From the NCBI GenBank assembly GCA_020201335.1, contig JAIVGZ010000009.1, forward strand, positions 1-51,358: a DNA stretch of 51,358 bases, read 5' to 3'. Position 1 is the first letter of the stretch, and the number at the start of each line of letters is the position of its first letter. Source of the DNA: Natronospirales bacterium. GTDB taxonomy: Bacteria > Pseudomonadota > Gammaproteobacteria > Natronospirales > JAIVGZ01. The position numbers were made by a program, and so were the translations under genes. The notes below the pieces were generated by a model. The model was not told where the DNA came from, ran no database searches, and saw nothing but the letters and a program-made list of their open reading frames with translations. Positions 48,377 through 51,358 of the stretch are shown here, piece by piece.

Positions 48377-49843
48377 ATGCGACTGGCCGAGGAAGCCCTG
48401 ACCTTTGACGATGTACTGCTGCAGCCTGCTTACTCAGAGGTGCTGCCGCGCGAGGTCTCGCTGGCCACGCAACTCACGCGCGAAATCTCCCTGAGCATCC
48501 CGCTGCTGTCCGCAGCGATGGACACCGTCACCGAGGCGCGCCTCGCGATCACACTCGCGCAGGAAGGCGGCATCGGCATCATCCACAAGAGCATGTCCGG
48601 CGAATCGCAGGCGCAGCAAGTGCGTCTGGTCAAGAAGTTCGAGAGCGGCGTCATCAAGGACCCGATCACCGTTGGGCCCAACACCACGATTCGCGAAGTG
48701 CTGCAAATCACCGGTGCACACAACATCTCCGGCGTTCCGGTCGTCGACGGCAAGGGCCTCGCCGGTATCGTCACCAGCCGCGATCTGCGTTTCGAGACGC
48801 GCTTCGATGCGCCGGTCAGTGCGGTTATGACCCCGAAAGACAAGCTCGTCACAGTAGACGAGGGCGCGGGGCGTGACGAGGTCGTGGCCCTGCTGCACAA
48901 GCACCGCATCGAGAAGGTGCTGGTAATCAATGACCGCTTCGAACTGCGCGGCATGATCACCGTGAAGGACATCCAAAAGGCGAAAGACTACCCGCTCGCG
49001 TGCAAAGACGAGCACGGCAGGCTACGCGTCGGCGCAGCGGTCGGCACCGGCGCCGACACCGATGAGCGCGTTGAAGCGCTCGTGGCGGCGGGCGTTGACG
49101 TCATCGTCGTCGACACCTCGCACGGCCACTCGAAGGGTGTGCTTGACCGTGTTGCGCGTATCAAGCAGGCGTTCCCGGACATGCAAGTAATCGGCGGCAA
49201 CATCGTTACTGCCGAGGCCGCACGCGCGTTGGTCAAGGCCGGCGCCGACGGCGTCAAGGTCGGCATCGGCCCCGGCTCGATTTGCACCACCCGTATCGTT
49301 GCCGGCGTCGGCGTGCCGCAAATCAGCGCCGTCGCGAACGTCGCTCGCGAACTCGCGAAGTCAGGCGTGCCATTGATCGCCGACGGCGGCATCCGCTATT
49401 CCGGTGATGTCTCGAAAGCGATAGCCGCCGGCGGCTACAGCGTGATGATCGGTGGCCTGTTTGCTGGTACCGAAGAATCACCGGGCGAGGTCGAGCTGTA
49501 TCAAGGCCGCTCATATAAGTCGTACCGCGGCATGGGTTCCTTAGGCGCAATGGCGCAGAAGCAGGGTTCGGCGGACCGCTACTTCCAGGATGCCACCGAC
49601 GAAGTGGAAAAACTCGTGCCGGAAGGCATCGAGGGACGCGTTCCCTACAAGGGCAGCCTGGTCGCAATCGTTCACCAGCTGATTGGGGGTCTGCGTTCTT
49701 CGATGGGCTACACCGGCTGCGCGAACATCGACGAGATGCGCACGCGGCCACAATTCGTGCGCATCACCGGCGCCGGCTTCCGTGAGAGCCACGTCCACGA
49801 CGTGACAATCACGAAGGAAGCCCCGAACTACCGCACCGAATGA
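48377..49843 (+). CDS. guaB: IMP dehydrogenase
   Basis: This 488-residue enzyme oxidises IMP to XMP with NAD+, the committed step to GMP. Two CBS domains sit within the barrel (about residues 95-205). The catalytic cysteine is in [19 protein letters not shown], and [16 protein letters not shown] and the active-site flap ([12 protein letters not shown]) are present. I chose the ATG giving [20 protein letters not shown], which matches other GuaB N-termini; an ATG three codons earlier is possible. The stop overlaps guaA (ATGA), so the two GMP synthesis genes are coupled. Confidence 0.94.
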   Translation: MRLAEEALTFDDVLLQPAYSEVLPREVSLATQLTREISLSIPLLSAAMDTVTEARLAITLAQEGGIGIIHKSMSGESQAQQVRLVKKFESGVIKDPITVGPNTTIREVLQITGAHNISGVPVVDGKGLAGIVTSRDLRFETRFDAPVSAVMTPKDKLVTVDEGAGRDEVVALLHKHRIEKVLVINDRFELRGMITVKDIQKAKDYPLACKDEHGRLRVGAAVGTGADTDERVEALVAAGVDVIVVDTSHGHSKGVLDRVARIKQAFPDMQVIGGNIVTAEAARALVKAGADGVKVGIGPGSICTTRIVAGVGVPQISAVANVARELAKSGVPLIADGGIRYSGDVSKAIAAGGYSVMIGGLFAGTEESPGEVELYQGRSYKSYRGMGSLGAMAQKQGSADRYFQDATDEVEKLVPEGIEGRVPYKGSLVAIVHQLIGGLRSSMGYTGCANIDEMRTRPQFVRITGAGFRESHVHDVTITKEAPNYRTE

Positions 49844-51358
49844 CACCCGACATCCACGCCCACCGGATCCTGATTCTGGATTTCGGTTCGCAGTGGACGC
49901 AGTTGATCGCGCGCCGCGTGCGCGAGACCGGCGTGTATTGCGAGATTCGTAGCCCCGACATCCCGGCCGACGCGTTGCGTGAGTTCGCACCGCGTGGCGT
50001 AATTCTGTCTGGCGGTCCCGAGTCCGTGGTCGGTGACAACAAGCCGAAAACCCAACCAGAAGTGTTCAAGCTCGGCGTACCGGTGCTCGGCATCTGCTAC
50101 GGCATGCAGGACATGGCGGCACAGCTCGGCGGCAAGGTCGAGGCGGGCTCGCACCGAGAGTTTGGAATGGAACGCATGACCGTCATCGGCGCCTGCCGGC
50201 TTTTCGATGGTATCGAGGACGCGGTCGACGCGAGTGGAAAGCCGGTGCTCGAAGTCATGATGAACCACGGCGACTCGGTCACGAAGCTCCCGCCCGGATT
50301 TGAGCTGGTCGGCCGCTCACGCGAGGAGTCGTGCGCCGCAATCGCCGACGACACGCGCCGCTACTATGGTGTCCAGTTTCACCCCGAAGTCACGCAGACG
50401 CGTCAAGGCGGACGCCTGCTCGCCCGGTTCGCGCGCGAGATTTGCGGATGCGAGGGGTTGTGGAGCCCCTCGAGCATCATCGAAAACGCGACCGCTGCAA
50501 TCCGTGAAAAAGTGGGTGGCGACAAGGTGCTGCTCGGCCTGTCCGGCGGCGTCGACTCCTCGGTCGCCGCGGCGCTGCTGCACGAGGCAATAGGCGACCA
50601 GCTCATCTGCGTTTTCGTCGACACTGGCATGTTGCGGCTGCACGAAGGCGACCAGGTCATGGCGACCTTCGCCGAGCACATGGGCCTGCGCGTGATCCGC
50701 GTCGATGCGGAGAAGCGCTTCCTCGACGCGTTGGCCGGCGTCACCGACCCGGAACAAAAGCGCAAGGTAATCGGGCGTACCTTCATCGAGGTGTTCGACG
50801 AGGAGTCGCAAAAACTCGAGGGCATAGAGTGGCTCGCGCAGGGGACGATCTACCCCGATGTGATCGAGTCGGCGGGGGCATCAGGCAGCGCACACGTCAT
50901 AAAGTCGCACCACAACGTTGGTGGGCTGCCCGATAACATGAAGATGGCGCTCGTCGAGCCGTTGCGCGAGTTGTTCAAGGACGAAGTGCGTAAGGTAGGG
51001 GTGGAGCTCGGGCTGCCGCACGAAATGGTGTACCGGCACCCGTTCCCTGGCCCGGGCCTCGGCGTGCGTATCCTCGGCGAGGTCACAAAAGAATTCGCCG
51101 ACTTGCTGCGCCGAGCCGACGACATTTTCATAAATGAGCTGCGTGCGCACGACTTGTACGACAAGGTCAGCCAGGCATTCGTCGTGTTCCTTCCGGTGAA
51201 ATCGGTCGGTGTTCAGGGCGATGGTCGGCGTTACGAATATGTGGTCGCGCTGCGCGCCGTCGAGACGGTCGACTTCATGTCGGCACGCTGGGCGCACTTG
51301 CCGTACGAATTTCTCGACCGGGTCTCCCGGCGTACCATCAACGAAATTGACGGGATTT
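49840..51358 (+). CDS. guaA: GMP synthase (glutamine-hydrolysing), 3' end outside window
   Basis: About 506 codons are visible and only some 20 residues are missing at the right edge. The enzyme aminates XMP to GMP. The class I glutamine amidotransferase domain has its nucleophile in [10 protein letters not shown] and His/Glu in [12 protein letters not shown]. The ATP-pyrophosphatase domain has the P-loop [17 protein letters not shown], and the C-terminal dimerisation domain has [15 protein letters not shown]. It directly follows guaB. Confidence 0.95.
   Translation, partial: MTPDIHAHRILILDFGSQWTQLIARRVRETGVYCEIRSPDIPADALREFAPRGVILSGGPESVVGDNKPKTQPEVFKLGVPVLGICYGMQDMAAQLGGKVEAGSHREFGMERMTVIGACRLFDGIEDAVDASGKPVLEVMMNHGDSVTKLPPGFELVGRSREESCAAIADDTRRYYGVQFHPEVTQTRQGGRLLARFAREICGCEGLWSPSSIIENATAAIREKVGGDKVLLGLSGGVDSSVAAALLHEAIGDQLICVFVDTGMLRLHEGDQVMATFAEHMGLRVIRVDAEKRFLDALAGVTDPEQKRKVIGRTFIEVFDEESQKLEGIEWLAQGTIYPDVIESAGASGSAHVIKSHHNVGGLPDNMKMALVEPLRELFKDEVRKVGVELGLPHEMVYRHPFPGPGLGVRILGEVTKEFADLLRRADDIFINELRAHDLYDKVSQAFVVFLPVKSVGVQGDGRRYEYVVALRAVETVDFMSARWAHLPYEFLDRVSRRTINEIDGI

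Overview
The window looks like a chromosomal segment of a high-GC gammaproteobacterium. The best evidence is the gene order from about 28.3 kb to the right edge: queA-tgt-yajC-secD-secF, suhB facing trmJ-cysE, an iron-sulfur cluster block, ndk-rlmN-pilF-rodZ-hisS-yfgM-bamB-der, xseA facing guaB-guaA. This is the arrangement known from Pseudomonas and relatives. xerD next to dsbC is also gammaproteobacterial. AddA/AddB instead of RecBCD, a liu leucine-degradation operon and a fused IcmF mutase suggest a lineage outside the enterics and pseudomonads. The order cannot be named from the sequence alone.

Layout. 0-7 kb (minus strand): a branched-chain amino acid operon of leucine dehydrogenase, isovaleryl-CoA dehydrogenase, thiolase, both methylcrotonyl-CoA carboxylase subunits and methylglutaconyl-CoA hydratase. 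7.1-10.6 kb (plus): IcmF, a cobalamin-dependent acyl-CoA mutase fused to its GTPase chaperone, divergent from that operon, so leucine and valine carbon skeletons are handled side by side. 10.6-16.3 kb (plus): a DUF4826 protein and a complete TonB-type energy module (DUF3450 coiled coil, long TtpC-like ExbB, short ExbB, ExbD, TonB, TPR protein). 16.3-18.9 kb: repeats, a broken plsC, xerD and dsbC. 18.9-25.9 kb (minus): tRNA-Leu(CAA), a NUDIX hydrolase, a 7Fe ferredoxin, AddB and AddA. 26.2-28.3 kb (plus): ECF sigma factor, zinc-finger anti-sigma and a secreted two-PDZ protein. 28.3-51.4 kb: the housekeeping cluster (queuosine, Sec translocon, tRNA modification, cysteine and Fe-S assembly, outer-membrane biogenesis, GTPase Der, exonuclease VII, GMP synthesis).

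Three things stand out. First, five normally conserved genes are broken at four junctions: plsC, secF together with suhB, hisS (internal out-of-frame gap) and an M23 peptidase. Two junctions lie at copies of a 105-bp repeat. Either the genome is undergoing deletions or the assembly has local collapses. Second, a family of REP-like palindromes with GTGGGAGC or GTAGGAGC heads is scattered through the window, and one copy sits in frame inside icmF. Third, at least five genes have a -10 hexamer exactly six bases before the start codon and no ribosome binding site, which predicts leaderless mRNAs.

The Fe-S block between cysE and ndk is also unusual. Where relatives carry iscR-iscS-iscU-iscA-hscB-hscA-fdx-iscX, this window has two different cysteine desulfurases in tandem, an IscU-like protein that has lost two of its three cluster-ligand cysteines, and an intact IscA-type protein.

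There is no gene-free stretch over 300 bases. The longest gaps (about 297 bases at 16.3-16.6 kb and 25.9-26.2 kb, and 235 bases at 11.1-11.3 kb) hold repeats or promoter and leader sequence.
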